A DNA stretch of 64,000 nt from Prorocentrum cordatum (GCA_963575745.1 CAUYUJ010017997.1:109501-173500), one strand, 5' to 3'. Shown: positions 1 to 11,570, numbered from the stretch's first letter. The notes: generated from the sequence alone by a model not told the origin. Translations and numbers: made by a program.

Positions 1-195
1 AACAAGCATCGTCATCGTCATCGTCATCGTACACGCTTCACCTGGCCGCCTCGCTGGCGTTTTTGCGCGTGCACGCTCCCACGCCACGGCGCTGTTTTTT
101 CCTGCAGCCCCAAGCGGAACTCAACCAAGCGCGCCCCGCCTCGGGACTCGCGACGGTGTCGCCACCTCGTCGCCGGAGGAGCAGTGTGCGCGTCA

Positions 196-229
196 GTCTC
201 TCTTTCTCTCTCTCTCTCTCTCTCTCCCG
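196..229. repeat. (CT)n microsatellite
   Basis: Uninterrupted CT dinucleotides with one early TTT break. The flanking 1-380 has open frames on both strands but no recognisable product. Confidence 0.9.
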
Positions 230-379
230 ACGGGCTCCCTCTATACCCCGCTCTCTGCTGGCGCTCGATGTACAGTTGTGTATGATGACGTTCCTGCCAG
301 AGCAAAGCACCCTCATGTTCGGTGTATCGCGCCTCATGTCATCTGCATTCTTACCCGTCGGTCGTTGAAAGTAGGTATT

Positions 380-620
380 TCTGGACTCCCAGATCCCAAT
401 CTGCGTCAAGCGCCTTCCTACTTCAAGAGTCGGCATGCGTTTGCTGTTCTTCGTTATTCTCTGGGAGGGCTTGAACCCAACCTACTTCATCCGCTTTCTT
501 ACTTCATGCTTCCACCTTCAAGGGAGGAAAAACCACCCCGACCCCGACTATTGGCGTTTACTCAGCGGCCCTGGGCTTTTACTAAACAGCCCTGTCTTGT
601 TCGATCCCTTCCCTGGGCGC
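380..620 (+). repeat. Dispersed segment, copy 1 (pairs with 14762-15010)
   Basis: Shares CCCAGATCCCAATCT, then AAGCGCC-TCCTAC, TTCGTTATTCT-like, GAACCCA and ACTTCATC blocks in the same order with 14762-15010 on the same strand. In both places a coiled-coil cassette lies downstream (1750 and 15150), so a larger unit may have been duplicated. Function unknown. Confidence 0.7.
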
Positions 621-1749
621 GCTGACTACACGGCTGCGCTTGCCGGGGTGATTCTTGTGAGGGTGGGTTCTCTGTTCTCTACACCTTCTCCCGACCGACG
701 TGTCGGGAAAGGGGGCGAGCGTGTCTTGCAGTGCCCACCTGCGACGCCATCAGAAGAGCCGGGTCGGACGACAAGGGAGGATAGCACCGTTTGCAGCTGG
801 CCTTAAGTCGGGCCTGTCCCCCTACAGGGGGAATATTCAAAAATAGACCAACAAATAATATGGGGACCATGTGTCGCTATTTGTTGTAGCATGTTTGATC
901 ATGTGTTGACAATTTGTTATGCTTCGTCCAGAATTCGCCTGTAAGAAAACACGTCCGACTGAAAGCTGGCCGCGCGCTTCCTCGATACCGTGGCGCCGCC
1001 TGGCGCATGGAGGCGGCGGAGAAGCCAGCTGCGCGAGCGGTTCGGCAACTCCCCCTCTGGTTATCCCGCCTTCGGAGGGCGGGATAACCACAAGGAACGT
1101 CAACAATATCTTTACGATTGGACCCGTATGCTCTACATACTGAATCTTCCGATGGTTTGACACATGGGTTTGGTTTTAGCTTCAGCAAAAACTGGCCTGT
1201 TATGGGTTTTAGACCACCAGCGCCTGGAAAAAAACATTACAAAACCACTAAAACCTTGACAGACCCTTAACGAGTCCCCTGCACGACAGGATGCGTTCCC
1301 TGGTGACTACTCACGCCCTCCTCTCGTCCGACTGGGAAGAGCAGACAGACACAGAGAGGCGTCGATCCCCCGGAGAATGTGACGAAGATATGGGAAGCAG
1401 AGGTGAAGACGAGAGCCCAGAATATATAGAAAAATATTGGGGATCTGGGGATTCGTGTCTATTTCTTTGCGTGTCTCTGGCCCTTCAAAAAGAGTATTGT
1501 ACCCCCTCCGCGGCGGGCCCTCTCCACGGCATTGGGGGACGCGGCAGATGCCCACGCACCAATCCTGGCCAGGTCCCGTCTTGGGGCCGGGATCGGCGTT
1601 AATATGCCTCTCTGGCCGAGCCAGGAGGCCATATACGTGTGTGTGTGTGTGTGTATATGTATATATACACACATTTTGCACCGATCCTGGGCCCCAGGAG
1701 TGGTCCAGGCCAGGAGCGGTGCACATGATGCTTGCCACTCTCTCCTCCA
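621..1749. other. No recognisable gene; one hairpin and a GT microsatellite
   Basis: I see no conserved product in this stretch. It holds the hairpin at 1058-1090 and a (GT)n/(TA)n microsatellite at about 1634-1675. A pyrimidine tract ending CTCCTCCACAG just before 1752 looks like a splice acceptor for the following cassette. Confidence 0.6.
1058..1090. other. Perfect hairpin, 13-bp arms
   Basis: The left arm TGGTTATCCCGCC and right arm GGCGGGATAACCA are perfect complements around a 7-nt loop TTCGGAG. No terminator function is implied in a eukaryote. It may be a folded element end. Confidence 0.75.
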
Positions 1750-1880
1750 CAGTGCCCGCTTCTGCTGCCGTCGCTCAGGCCGGGGCGGCCGAGGAGGCGC
1801 TGCGGGCGCAGCTGGCCGAGCTGGAGGGCGAGAGGGCGGAGCTGCGGCAGCAGGCCGCCGCCGCGTCCGAGGCCCACCCT
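1750..1880 (+). CDS. Coiled-coil cassette, copy 1 (putative exon)
   Basis: The frame encodes an Ala/Glu/Leu-rich helix with the block EEALRAQL, then a Glu-rich AELEGER segment, then QQAAAASEA, giving heptad-like Leu/Ala spacing. CTCCTCCACAG just upstream fits a splice acceptor, and a long TCC tract follows. Copies 2 (3280) and 3 (15150) share both protein and DNA, and each is followed by a TCC or GGA tract. The longer reading frame around it is low complexity. The parent protein is unknown; this may be a real exon, an exon pseudo-copy or part of a dispersed repeat. Confidence 0.5.
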
Positions 1881-1907
1881 CCTGGAGGAGGGTCGGCTCC
1901 AGTGAGG

Positions 1908-2086
1908 TCATCGTCCTCCTCCTTCTCCTCCTCCTCCTCCTCCTGCGCCTCCTCCTCTTTTCTCCGCTCTCTTCCTCTCAATCCCCTTCCTCCTCCCCTT
2001 CTCTCCCTCCTCCTCCTGTCCTCCTCCTCCTCCTCCTCCTCCTCCTCCTCCTCCTCCTCCTCCTCCTCCTCCTCCTCCTCCTTACC
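1908..2086. repeat. (TCC)n tract
   Basis: Imperfect then near-perfect TCC triplets. They create poly-Ser and poly-Leu frames that are not genes. Confidence 0.95.
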
Positions 2087-2289
2087 TCGATTGGATCAGT
2101 GGAGACTCACAGAGCGGTGCGGGCTATCATCGGGGCCAGCTGTCATGGGGCCAGCCGATTTTCCGCCTCCTCCCCGTCCCCTTCTCCGCCCCCTGCTCTA
2201 GGGGTTCGTTGGCTGGCCGACTGCACTGGAGGAGGGGAGAGGGGGGGCGGGAAAAGTGGGACGAGGAGCGGAAACACGAGAGGGAGAAT

Positions 2290-2317
2290 TGATATTGATG
2301 TTGATGCTGCTGATGCT

Positions 2318-2378
<61 letters not shown>

Positions 2379-2382
2379 ATGG

Positions 2383-2439
<57 letters not shown>

Positions 2440-2540
2440 GGAGGAGGAAGAGGAGGATGAGGAGGAGGAGGAGGAGGATGCCGAGGAGGCGGAGGAGGAA
2501 GATGGAGAAGAGGGGGAAGCGAAGGCGCAGGAAAGGAGGA
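2290..2540. repeat. (GAT)n followed by (GAG)n
   Basis: GAT/GCT triplets to about 2438, then GAG/GAA-rich purine triplets. Poly-Asp, poly-Met and poly-His frames here are artefacts. Confidence 0.95.
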
Positions 2541-3279
2541 AGGGAGGACGAGATGGGGAGGAAAGGAGGGGAAGGGGGCAGAGAAAGGGGAGTTGGAAAG
2601 GGACGGAAAAAGGGGAAACAAGTTGGATACGGTTCGCCCTCGATTCGTACATTCGGCGGGCATAGGCACCCCGCATGCTGAAATGCTTGGATCTGCGCAC
2701 TTCTTCCGAACGGCCTCCGCCGTGTGCGCAGATGCTGTGCAAGAGTTGCCTCGACACTTGCGCGTTGCAGAATAGTGGCACGGGCCTTGAGGATAAGAAC
2801 AAACGAAGACCGCATACTGCATATTTAAGACACGTGTGTAACATCGATCTTGGAGCCCATCTTGTCCACGGACCCCACCGTTTGCATTGACGAAGATTTG
2901 GAATGGCATGTAGGAGTTTGGATATCGTCAAGGCATCGAAACACTAGAGGCGGGATTGTAGAGGAGCGTGTGGGGATCAGGACGAAGGAGGGGAGGGGAA
3001 GGAGCAAGGGGATATCCAAGGAAGAGTCGAGGAGGAACGGTGGTGACGGCGAGGACACAGAGATGGGAGGAGGCTGGAGGAGGGCGACGACAAGATGGAT
3101 CATATGGTGTGCCTGTCTCGCAACGCGCTGAGCGCGGTCCAAGAGCAGTCCGCGATACACGCACAGGGTAGCCGAACGTGATTTCAACCATCGTGTATAT
3201 GCACATCCGTCTTTCTCCTGATGGGCTCCTTTAACGACTCGGTCTCTTAAATACTGCGCATGCTGCACGTTTCGTTGAG
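2541..3279. other. No recognisable gene
   Basis: The first 90 bases are polypurine; the rest is mixed sequence without a conserved product or repeat that I can identify. Confidence 0.6.
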
Positions 3280-3390
3280 GCCAGCGCGGCGGAGGAGGCG
3301 CTGCGGGCGCAGCTCGGCAGACTCGAGGACGAGAAAGCCGAGCTTCAGTTGCAGGCCAGTGCCGTGTCCGAGGCTCGCCTTCCTCGAGCA
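3280..3390 (+). CDS. Coiled-coil cassette, copy 2 (putative exon)
   Basis: Encodes the same block order as copy 1: AAEEALRAQLG, then a charged LEDEKAELQ stretch, then ASAVSEA. DNA identity with the other copies is highest over GAGGAGGCGCTGCGGGCGCA. A GGA tract starts about 60 bases downstream. Not assignable to a named protein. Confidence 0.45.
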
Positions 3391-3447
3391 GGGGGAGGGA
3401 AGAGCAGCACCAGCAGACGAGGGGAGGCGGAGAAGGGGGATGAAGGG

Positions 3448-3560
3448 GCCGAGGCGGAGGAGGAGGAGGAGGAGGAGGAGGAGGAGGAGGAGGAGGAGGA
3501 GGAGGAGGACAGGAGGAGGAGGAGGAGGAGGAGGAGGAGACAGGAGAGGATGCCCAGGAC
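3448..3560. repeat. (GAG)n tract
   Basis: GAG/AGG triplets throughout, giving poly-Glu and poly-Arg frames only. Confidence 0.95.
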
Positions 3561-3734
3561 CGAAATGGCATTCTGAGCAATTGCTGTGCTGCTCTCCTGG
3601 CAGGAGAGGCCGTCGGTGGCTATGGTGAGAAGCACTCCTGGAGCTCCACGGCCAGGAGGGTCGCAATCGAGTCTCTGCTGCGGATCTGGCCAAGAGGGGT
3701 GGGGAATGTGACTGCTGCTCGGCCAGGTGCCCCC

Positions 3735-3952
3735 ACCTCCTCCTCCTCCTCCTCCTCCTCCTCCTCCTCCTCCTCCTCCTCCTCCTCCTCCTCCTCCTCC
3801 TCCTCCTCCTCCCCCTCCTCGCCCTCCCCCTCCTCCCCCTCCTCCCCCTCTTCCCTCCTCTTCTTAAGGGGGGGGAAGAGGAGGAGGAGGAGGAAAGAGG
3901 GGGAGGAGGAGGAGAAGGAGGAGGAAAGAGGGGGAGGAGGAGGAGGAATAGG
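3735..3952. repeat. TCC tract facing GGA tract: long imperfect inverted repeat
   Basis: About 130 bases of TCC/CCC triplets run into CTTCTTAAG and then about 80 bases of GGA/GAAAGAGG triplets. The two arms can pair as a long imperfect hairpin centred near 3867. Confidence 0.8.
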
Positions 3953-4089
3953 GGCGCCTGGAGCCCCCACCAAGATTCGCAGCAATGGTGCGGACACCGC
4001 CTCCTTGCAGAGGAGGGCCACGATCCAGCACAGCGCCTCAGCAGGCGGCTTGCCCGATGGCGTCTCCCAGGCCCCCTGGCCAGACTAGC

Positions 4090-4488
4090 GCGGCAAGCGC
4101 ATGCGCAGCTTCAACGGCTCCGTCGGCCAGTTCCTCCGTGTGCTCGGCTGGATGGTCAACTGGCAGGGCAACCGACCGACGCAGGAGAGAGGTTCGGAGT
4201 GGCAGTTGCCGCTGCGTTCTGGGCTGTTCCGACACAGCCGGGGACTTCATCGAGCACGACGTCCATTGCCCGGTCGCCCAGGACGTCGTGCGGCGCCGGC
4301 TCGGGGTCAGCTTTGCTGTTCTGGGCCTGAGGAGGTGGGTGCTCGCAGGGGGCTTTACTGACAACGCTTTGGCCGCACAAGCAGTGGCGACACACGTCGC
4401 CAACAAGACAGTGCATCATGTACGACGCAAGCGGCTCCACTCTGATGAGCATATTCGGTGCGGTTACCAGCTCATGAACCAACACTGA
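4090..4488 (+). pseudogene. LINE 3'-end remnant with CCHC-type finger
   Basis: One frame reads CRCVLGCSD, then a short linker, then FIEHDVHCPVAQDVVRRRLG and a helix-rich tail. The C-x3-C...H-x4-C arrangement followed by a hydrophobic helical tail resembles the C-terminal zinc knuckle of non-LTR retrotransposon polyproteins. Sequence before about 4200 fits other frames better, so the copy looks frameshifted. No reverse transcriptase core is visible upstream, where an inverted TCC/GGA repeat lies. The assignment rests on motif resemblance only. Confidence 0.4.
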
Positions 4489-4552
4489 TGGGGCAAATTT
4501 TCCACCACGACCACCATCTGTAGGACGAGGGAGAAGGCAGGATGAGGAGGTT

Positions 4553-4602
4553 ATGCTCCTCCTCCTCCTCCTCCTCCTCCTCCTCCTCCTCCTCCTCTTT
4601 CC
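4553..4602. repeat. (TCC)n tract
   Basis: Short near-perfect TCC run. Confidence 0.9.
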
Positions 4603-5329
4603 TCTCCTACCTATGGTAGCGTCGGTGGAAAATGGGCCCATCAAACACCACCATGAAGCCCTCGGGGGGCACAGCGGGCTCACATCCACTCACGGCCATG
4701 GCCGGCAGGGGGCGAGCGGCGCAGCGAGTCTGGGCGTGCGCCAGGGATCCCAGCCGCAGGGCGCTCCCGGGGCGCATGTGATCAAAATGGTTTTGTTCGG
4801 CTGCGTGCTGGATCTCTCTCTCGACGTCCTCTCCTTCCTCGCCTGCATCGCTTTCTACTTTTTCAGGCGACTGCAGACATGGATTAGAAGGGGCGTGGAT
4901 CAGCGACGGGCCCCGCTTCCATGGGAAGCCGCGGATTTCCGCCGCCGAGCGAGGCGGCACTGGCCGCATTTGGGGGAGGGCACCTCCCCCGATCCATGGA
5001 TACGGCGACCGCGCGCCCGATCCATAGATCACTAATCCATGTGTGCGCGTCCCCGATGTTTGGCCTTCTGCGCGACATTCGATGGCTACCAGTCGCCGCG
5101 AAGCTGGTGCCGTCACCCGGTGGTGGCAGAAGTCAGCGGCACGAGGGGCGGCGGGGCCCACTCAGGGCGCCTGGCACCTCTTCGACGTGCCAGCCAGCTT
5201 GCTGGTTCTGGCCGGACGCCGCCGCCACACGCAATTAGCATACGGTTCCCCACACGATATACTCTTTCGAAGAAGAAAGGAGGCCATAAACATAAATTGA
5301 TGGCGCTCCGCGCGGATTTCTTGGACCCG
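4603..5329. other. No recognisable gene
   Basis: Mixed GC-rich sequence open in several frames on both strands. No product or repeat recognised. Confidence 0.5.
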
Positions 5330-6110
5330 CGCTGCCATCATAGGCAGCCACAGCCAGAGGGGCGATCATAGGCACCTCGCACCCAATTCGGGGCCATCAG
5401 AAAGGCTCGAATTGGGAAGAAGGACCATCATAGGCCTTCGCGCTCAATCTGTTTCTCTGAACTCAACTTTCTCATCGTCGTCGTCGTCCTCCTCCTCCTC
5501 CTCCTTCTCCTCCTCCTGGCTTCCACCCCATCGAGGCCGCGATACAGGCAGTGCGGGCAGCACCTCGGCCTCGATCGGGTCGTGCTCGTGAATTCCAGGG
5601 TTTCCGTGATCATGGGTGTGTTCACGGTGCGTTTCAGGGAGTCCGTAATCATAGGTCGGGTCGTGCTCGTGAATGTCTCGGTCTTCTTGTTCATGAGTGC
5701 GGTCACAGGGCATATCACGGAGTCCGCAATCATAGGTCGGGTCGTATTCGTGAATTTCGCGGTTTCCGTGATCATGGGTGTGTTCACGGTGCGTTTCAGG
5801 GAGTCCGCAATCATAGGTCGGGTCGTGCTCGTGAATGTCACGATCTTATTGTTCATGAGTGTGGTCACAGGGCATTTCACGGAGGACGAGCACGACGGGC
5901 GTTGTTGGTGGACGTCCGCCCTTGCCCTCTCCCCCCTGGTGAGGACCATCGTAGGCCTTGCCAGTGAGGACCACCATGCGGCCTGACACCCCTCGCAGTT
6001 TCCATCATTAGGACTGCGGGGGTCGAACCAAATCTCCACAAACCTAGCACCGCGCGTGCAGTGCCAGGGGCGGCGGCCCGTCTTCCCATCTCACCATCAT
6101 AGGGGGATGC
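5330..6110. repeat. ATCATAGG-motif region with about 165-bp higher-order repeat
   Basis: The octamer ATCATAGG or a one-base variant recurs near 5337, 5367, 5429, 5651, 5731, 5811, 5949 and 6093. Between 5580 and 5880 an approximately 165-bp unit made of two related halves occurs about twice, with key blocks GTGAATGTC, GTTCATGAGTG, CACGGAGTCCG and GTGTGTTCACGG. On the minus strand it leaves an open frame with recurring TSTTRPMI and NTPMITET. A small TCC tract lies at 5485-5518. Confidence 0.75.
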
Positions 6111-6430
6111 GAAGTCCCTGAAGACAGGACGGGGCGGGCGCGAGCGGGCATCGTGGCCGGCTCAACGACGAACGCTGCCTCGCTGGGGCCCCCTTGAACA
6201 GCCGCCTCTTCTCTGGGTCGAGCTTGGGGAGCTGGTCGCGGAGCGCTGCCACGACCATCTTCTGCAGATTTTTGCCGTCGCCATCCTGCCCCAGGTCCAC
6301 AGCGCCCCCGTCCCCGGCGATCTGGCCCATGATGGCGCCGCACATATTTTGGCGAACCACCCGCGAGGGCGTCGGCAAACGCCGCGCTGTTCGCGACGCG
6401 GGGCATGGCGCGCTCGGGCGGGGGTGCTCG
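6097..6430 (-). CDS. Possible coding fragment, unknown family, frameshifted
   Basis: The minus strand reads MPRVANSAAFADALA in one frame and then, after a one-base shift near 6353, QNMCGAIMGQIAGDGG and a charged segment including RDQLPKLDPEKRRLFKGAP, before a stop at 6097. The amphipathic, low-redundancy composition looks like genuine protein, unlike the surrounding low-complexity frames. The shift could be a tiny intron, a mutation or a sequencing error. Product unknown. Confidence 0.3.
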
Positions 6431-6738
6431 GGGGGCGCGCGCTCCGCGCTTCGGACCTCCGCGCCGACTACAGGAACGCGGTTGCACTCGGCGCAACACG
6501 ACGCGAAGCGCCGACGACCGGACAACAGTCAATTGCCCACTGCGCATCGCGCAGCGGTCGCCCCCCCCTCCCTTCCCCCGCGGCCCCCCCCGCCCCTCTT
6601 TCCCCGCGGCGCCCAAGGTGGCGGCGGCCTTTTTTCTCCCCCTGCGCTGGCTTGCCCGCGCCGGCGCGCGCCTGCGCTGGCCCGAGAAGACAAGCGGAAC
6701 CACGCGAAAGCGCGCTCCAATTCTCCCAGACGAAACGC

Positions 6739-7050
6739 TCACGACGAATGTAACGCGACATGCTGCTCATCCGCGTGGCCTTTCGATGATGCGTCACAAA
6801 CCTTCTTCGCATTTGCGTTCCCGGTCTCTCCCGCGCAACGCCGAGAGGACCTCGCGACGCCTGACTGGCGGATTTGTAGGGGCATGTCCACGAAGGAATG
6901 AACATCAGGATGCGCCCTCCACCCAGCAAAGACGCGGCGGCGGCGCAAGAACGCGGCGTTCAGGCGGCGCCACTGCACGATCCCATCATCGCTGAGCTCT
7001 CGTTGGTCGTTGAGGGCGAATATTGCAGTGGCCTCCGGCCAGTGCCGCCG
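6739..7050 (-). other. Coding-like open frame, minus strand
   Basis: A minus-strand frame containing EATAIFALNDQRELSDDG and HPDVHSFVDMPLQIRQSG ends with a stop at 6739. It is bounded upstream by the CAT/ATG tract and could be an exon of the same locus as 6097-6430, but no shared family is recognised. Confidence 0.2.
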
Positions 7051-7060
7051 ACCCGGGCGC

Positions 7061-7370
7061 TCCGGATGATGATGATGATGGTGATGATGATGATGATGAT
7101 GATGATGATGAGGATGATGATGATGGTGACGATGATGATGATGGTGATGTGACGATGGTGATGGTGATGGTGGTGGAGATGGTGATGATCCCGCCCCCCC
7201 AACCCCCCTCCTCTCTCCTGTCCCCCCCCCGTTCCCTGCCCCCTTCCCCCTTCTCTCCTTTCCCCTCCCCCTCCCCCCACTCTCCTGTCCCCCCCCCCCT
7301 CTCCTGTCCACCCCCCCCTTTCTCTTCTCCCCCCCGCTCTCTCCTGTCCCCCCCCCCCTTGCAGAGCGAA
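7061..7370. repeat. (ATG)n tract then C-rich tract
   Basis: ATG/GTG triplets to about 7185 are followed by CCCCCC runs separated by TCTCCTGTC. Confidence 0.9.
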
Positions 7371-8359
7371 GCTTGAGCGAGCTCAAGCCCGCGCTCTCAG
7401 AAACTCACACGCGGGACCGGCGGATTTCCGATTGGGCTTCCAGGGCCCGCGGGCGACGCCCGTCGACCCTTCGCCATCGCCGCGCATCCCGCGCCAGGCT
7501 CGCAGAGAATAGCAGCAGGCGCCACGCCAGGGCTGCTTCCGCCTTCAACTCCGTGCGTCTCCGGGCACGCGCCTTTCGCGAGGTGGGCACCGCGCTGGGA
7601 CGTTCACGTCTGCGCTGCGCAGCCCGGGGCATTCCCGCAGCTTCGCTTTCGACTTCCGGGGCACAAGTGCATGCTTTCTTTGAGCACCGCCTGGTGGGCC
7701 CCAAACGCCCGGGGCCAGGTTGGGCAACGGCGCCCGCCGCGCTTCCCCGAGAACGTGAGTTAGCAGCTCAGTCCAGCTCGATCATCGACCTCCGAAAGAA
7801 GGGTGCCCGCGCCAGCCGCGGCGCAAAAGAGGATGGCCAAGTTCCGCGATGGAATCGATTCGCGATCGGCGCATCTAGGTCTCGTCTGAATTGCGCGCGC
7901 GTTCTCAGGGGTCGCCGCCAAAGCGCTCGCAGAGAAAAATGGCGCCAGACCAGGGGACCTCCGCGGTGGGCATGACGAAGAAGACGCGCGAAAGCCTGGC
8001 TGCTCCAACGTCGCAGACCAATTGCCTCCACTAGGTGCGCGGTGCCCACTAAGACGCGCATCAAGCAGAATCGGCGCCCAGGACCTCCATGGCCGTTCAG
8101 GGAGACCCCTGGCCCCTGAGCCTGCAGGAGCTTCGTTTGTTCACCGATTCTCGTTCCCTCCCCGAGGCGACCGCTTTCGACTCCCAAAGACGAGCGGCCC
8201 CCATGTCATTCGCAGTCTCCTGCGTCGCCCCCGATTTTCCGGCACGCTGTAGATGCGCTCGGACTGGAGCGCGCGGCCTTCGTCGGCCCCCCGATGCGGA
8301 AAATGCCCGCCGCCGCGCTCTCGGCTTGCAGAGGCGCCCGGGCGTGCATGGAAGTTCCT
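7371..8359. other. GC-rich stretch, no assignable gene
   Basis: Several frames stay open on both strands because of high GC content. No conserved motif supports any one of them. Confidence 0.5.
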
Positions 8360-8912
8360 ACGCGGGGTCCCCTGGGGATTCTTGTGGGGATTTCCATTGA
8401 GTTGCCTGCCTGCGTGCACATAGGGATTCCGATGGAGATTGTCGTGGGATTTCTGCAACATGTATTTCCTGTATTCGTACGAGGGCTCGGGAAATCCTAC
8501 GGGGAGGATTCTGGAGATTCCGATTGGGATCCCTGCGGAGAACCGTGCGTGGATGACTACGACGATGCTCGTGGAGATTCGCAGACGGATTCCCACGTAG
8601 ATCCCTGTGAGGATGTCTCTGGAGATTCCCATGGGGATGTCGATGGAGATTCCTATGGGGATTCCCCTTGGGATTATTGCGCGCACCCCATATGGCATTT
8701 CCTATGAAACTGCCCATGGGGATTCCTCTGAAATTTCGTTTCATATTGAGACGGCGACTCCTCTGGAGATCATCCTGGAGATTCCCACGCAGACTCCCAA
8801 GGGTTTTTTCGGGGGTTCCCATGGCGATCCCCACGGAAGTTTTCACGGAGATTCCGATGGGAATTCCCATGAGATCCCCATGGGGATGCCCATTGAGATT
8901 CCCCTGGCCCCG
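8360..8912. repeat. Degenerate short tandem array (GGGGATTCC / GGAGATTCC)
   Basis: Units of roughly 12-18 bases built from GGAGATTCC, CATGGGGATT and CGATGGAGATT recur for about 550 bases. They keep frames open on both strands. Confidence 0.85.
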
Positions 8913-9965
8913 ATGAAAGAACTGCGAGGACGCCCGCGGGGGCCCCGCGGGCCACCCGACACGGCCCAGGAGGCCAGCGAAGCCTTCCGCAACAGCCCAA
9001 GATGGCCCAACAAAGCACCAGGACGATTCAATGACTGACCCCCTTTACTGGGGGCCAGCGCGTGCCGAGACGACCCAGGGAGCGCAAAAGAGAAAGGGAA
9101 GAAAACACCAGGATGTTCCCAGAGGCGTCGGCGGAATGAACCGCAGGCAGGCACACGCGCATACGACGTGCAAGCTATCTTGGTCAACGTCAACCCTTCC
9201 AGCACTGCCGCCCCCGTAAATCCCGATATGCATAACCGTCTCTCCCCGAGGCAAGCATTATTGCGCCAAGTCGTGGCAAGTGTGTTCTTTTGAGTCTACG
9301 AATGAAGACGCAAGTATGTCAAACTTGTCAAGTTTCTTGCATAACTTCAAACATAATGCGGCTCTGCATGTAATCGTTGCTTGGTTGTATACGTTTTCAC
9401 ATTGAACGGATGTCGCACCGCCTGCAAAGAAATCGTCATCGCAGGCGCTTCGTCTTCTTCCTGATGTTGACCTGTGTAAGAGTGTTTGTTGATGCCATGC
9501 AGTGTTTCCAGTCGTGTTGGGTTTGTTCTCGCGTTGACTTAGCAAATATTGTTACCCAGAATCGGAAATTCAAGCACACATCGTTGTGTTTCGGTGCTCG
9601 CATGCTCGTAAGTTGTTTTGGCCCCGTCCGATAACTAGAAGTGCTGCCAGCTGTGCACTGCCGCTCTCTTCGCCCTCCACAGAGAAGAGGTCCAAGCCAT
9701 GCGGCCAGAGTGCCAAAGCAAAAAGGCAGGCAGTTACGTCTGGAGCCAGAGGCGACGGCGACTGGCTCGCGTAGCCAAAGGAGACGCAAAGGAACAATCA
9801 GAGTTAAGCCGTGTGTTGCCCCAGCTGGCCCCAAGCCCTCCATTCCACGCGCATTGGTCCTAAATTGCGTTGAACTGCGACTGACCACCCGATACACCTT
9901 TACAGGACGGTCTCAGGACCATGTCGGTCCTTCAAGAGCCATACAGGACCCTTTTTCTCACGACC
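8913..9965. other. No recognisable gene
   Basis: Mixed sequence, more AT-rich at 9230-9640. No conserved product, RNA gene or repeat seen. Confidence 0.55.
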
Positions 9966-10248
9966 TTCTCAAAAACCAGGGAGGAGGATAACGAGGACGA
10001 CGAGCAGGTGGCGGAGCGACGGGGAATGATGAGGCGTGCTGAGGAGGAGGAGGAGGAGGAGGAGGAGGAGGAGGAGGAGCGGAGGAGGAGGAGGAGGAGG
10101 AGGAGGAGAAGGAGGAATGATGAGTACGGCGACGGGGATGACGAGTGAGGGGGAAACGGGAGGAGGAAGAGGATGCTAAGTGAGGAGGGTGAGTGAAAAA
10201 ATGGGAGGAGGAGGAGAAGGAGGGGGCGGAGGAGGAGGAGGAGGAGAG

Positions 10249-10283
<35 letters not shown>

Positions 10284-10480
10284 GGAGGAGGAGGAGGAGG
10301 AGGAGGAGGAGTGGCGAGGACGAGCAAGGAAGCGAAGATGGAGTGAGCATGATGTGCAACGAGGGGTGCTAAGGAGGAGGAGGAGGAGGAGGAGGAGGTG
10401 GAGGAGCAGGAAAAAGGAGGAGGGGGAGGAGCAATGAGGAGCAAGGAGGAGAGGGAGGACGAGCAGGATGAGGGGAAGGA
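9966..10480. repeat. Purine (GGA)n tracts
   Basis: GGA/GAA triplet blocks at about 10040-10115 and 10200-10435, with purine-rich spacers. Confidence 0.9.
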
Positions 10481-10481
10481 G

Positions 10482-10585
10482 CAGTGATGATGCTGATAAT
10501 ACTGATGCTGCTGATGATGATGGTAAAGCTGATGATGCTGCTGATGGTGATCATAGTGGTGACGATAATGGCGATGATACTACTA

Positions 10586-10618
<33 letters not shown>

Positions 10619-10694
10619 CTGATGATGATGATGATGATGATGATGCTGATGATGATGGCGATGATGATGCTGATGAGGATGATGATGACGATGC

Positions 10695-10727
<33 letters not shown>

Positions 10728-11038
10728 CGATGATGATGATGATGCTGATGATGATGATGATGGTGATGGTGGTGGTGAGGAGGAGGATGTCGATGATGGT
10801 GCTGAAGATGATGATGATGATGATGGCGATCATGCTGATGACGATGATGGTGATGTTGATGGTGGTGGTGATGATGATGATAGTGGTGACGATGATGACG
10901 ATGGTAATGAGGATGATGATGACGACGATGCTGATGATGATGATGATGATGATGATGGTGGGGAGGGGGAGGATGTCGATGATGGTGCAGATGATGATGA
11001 TGATGCTGATGATGATGATGATGATCATCATGATGATC

Positions 11039-11092
<54 letters not shown>

Positions 11093-11265
11093 CTGGTGAT
11101 GGTGGTGATGACGATGCTAATGATGATGGTTATGATGCGGACGGTGATGATGCTAATGATGGTGATGATGCTGATGGTGGTGGTGGTGATGATGCTGACT
11201 GGTGCTGAGGCTGCTGATGATAGTGATGATGATCATGGTGATGATGATGATGAGGAGGAGGATTG
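10482..11265. repeat. Long (GAT)n satellite, about 780 bp
   Basis: GAT triplets interrupted by GCT, GGT and GAC. The related phrase GAGGAGGATGTCGATGATGG recurs near 10778 and, slightly altered, near 10965, showing internal segmental duplication. Poly-Asp and poly-Met frames are by-products. Confidence 0.95.
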
Positions 11266-11570
11266 GCGAGGACTAGCGAGGAAGTGAAGGCGGAGTCATC
11301 CTGAGGTGGAGCGGAAAGTGGTGGTGATGAGGAGGAGTGGGGAACAGTGATGAGAAGTGAGAAGGATGAGTATGGGTGGCGAGCGGGAACAGTGATGAAG
11401 CGGAGCGAGGGGGGGAGGAGGAGCATCTAGGAAGATGATGAGGGAGGAGAAACAGGAGGAGGAAGAGGAGGAGCAGGAGGAGGAGGAGGAGAGAAAGGAG
11501 GAGAAGGAGGAGGAGGAGGAGGTGGAGGAGGAGGTGGAGGAGGAGAAGGAGTGAGGAGGAGGAGTGCGTA
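11266..11570. repeat. Purine (GGA)n tract
   Basis: Purine-rich GGA/GAA triplets, densest at 11430-11560. Confidence 0.85.

Noticed and set aside
440-500. tRNA-like B box (GGGTTCAAGCC, minus strand)
   Set aside because: No cloverleaf can be folded around it, and the related copy at 14830 lacks it.
1058-1090. Rho-independent terminator
   Set aside because: The stem is perfect but lacks a T run, and the DNA is eukaryotic.
15-4021. Poly-Ser, poly-Leu, poly-Glu frames over TCC/GGA tracts (here and throughout)
   Set aside because: Low-complexity translation of triplet repeats; every frame of the tract is open.
4780-4800. AAAATGG motif as a minus-strand relict leader
   Set aside because: Flanking bases do not match and no gene follows.
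10468-11287. Long poly-Asp and poly-Met frames
   Set aside because: Direct translation of the GAT satellite; no unique sequence at either end.
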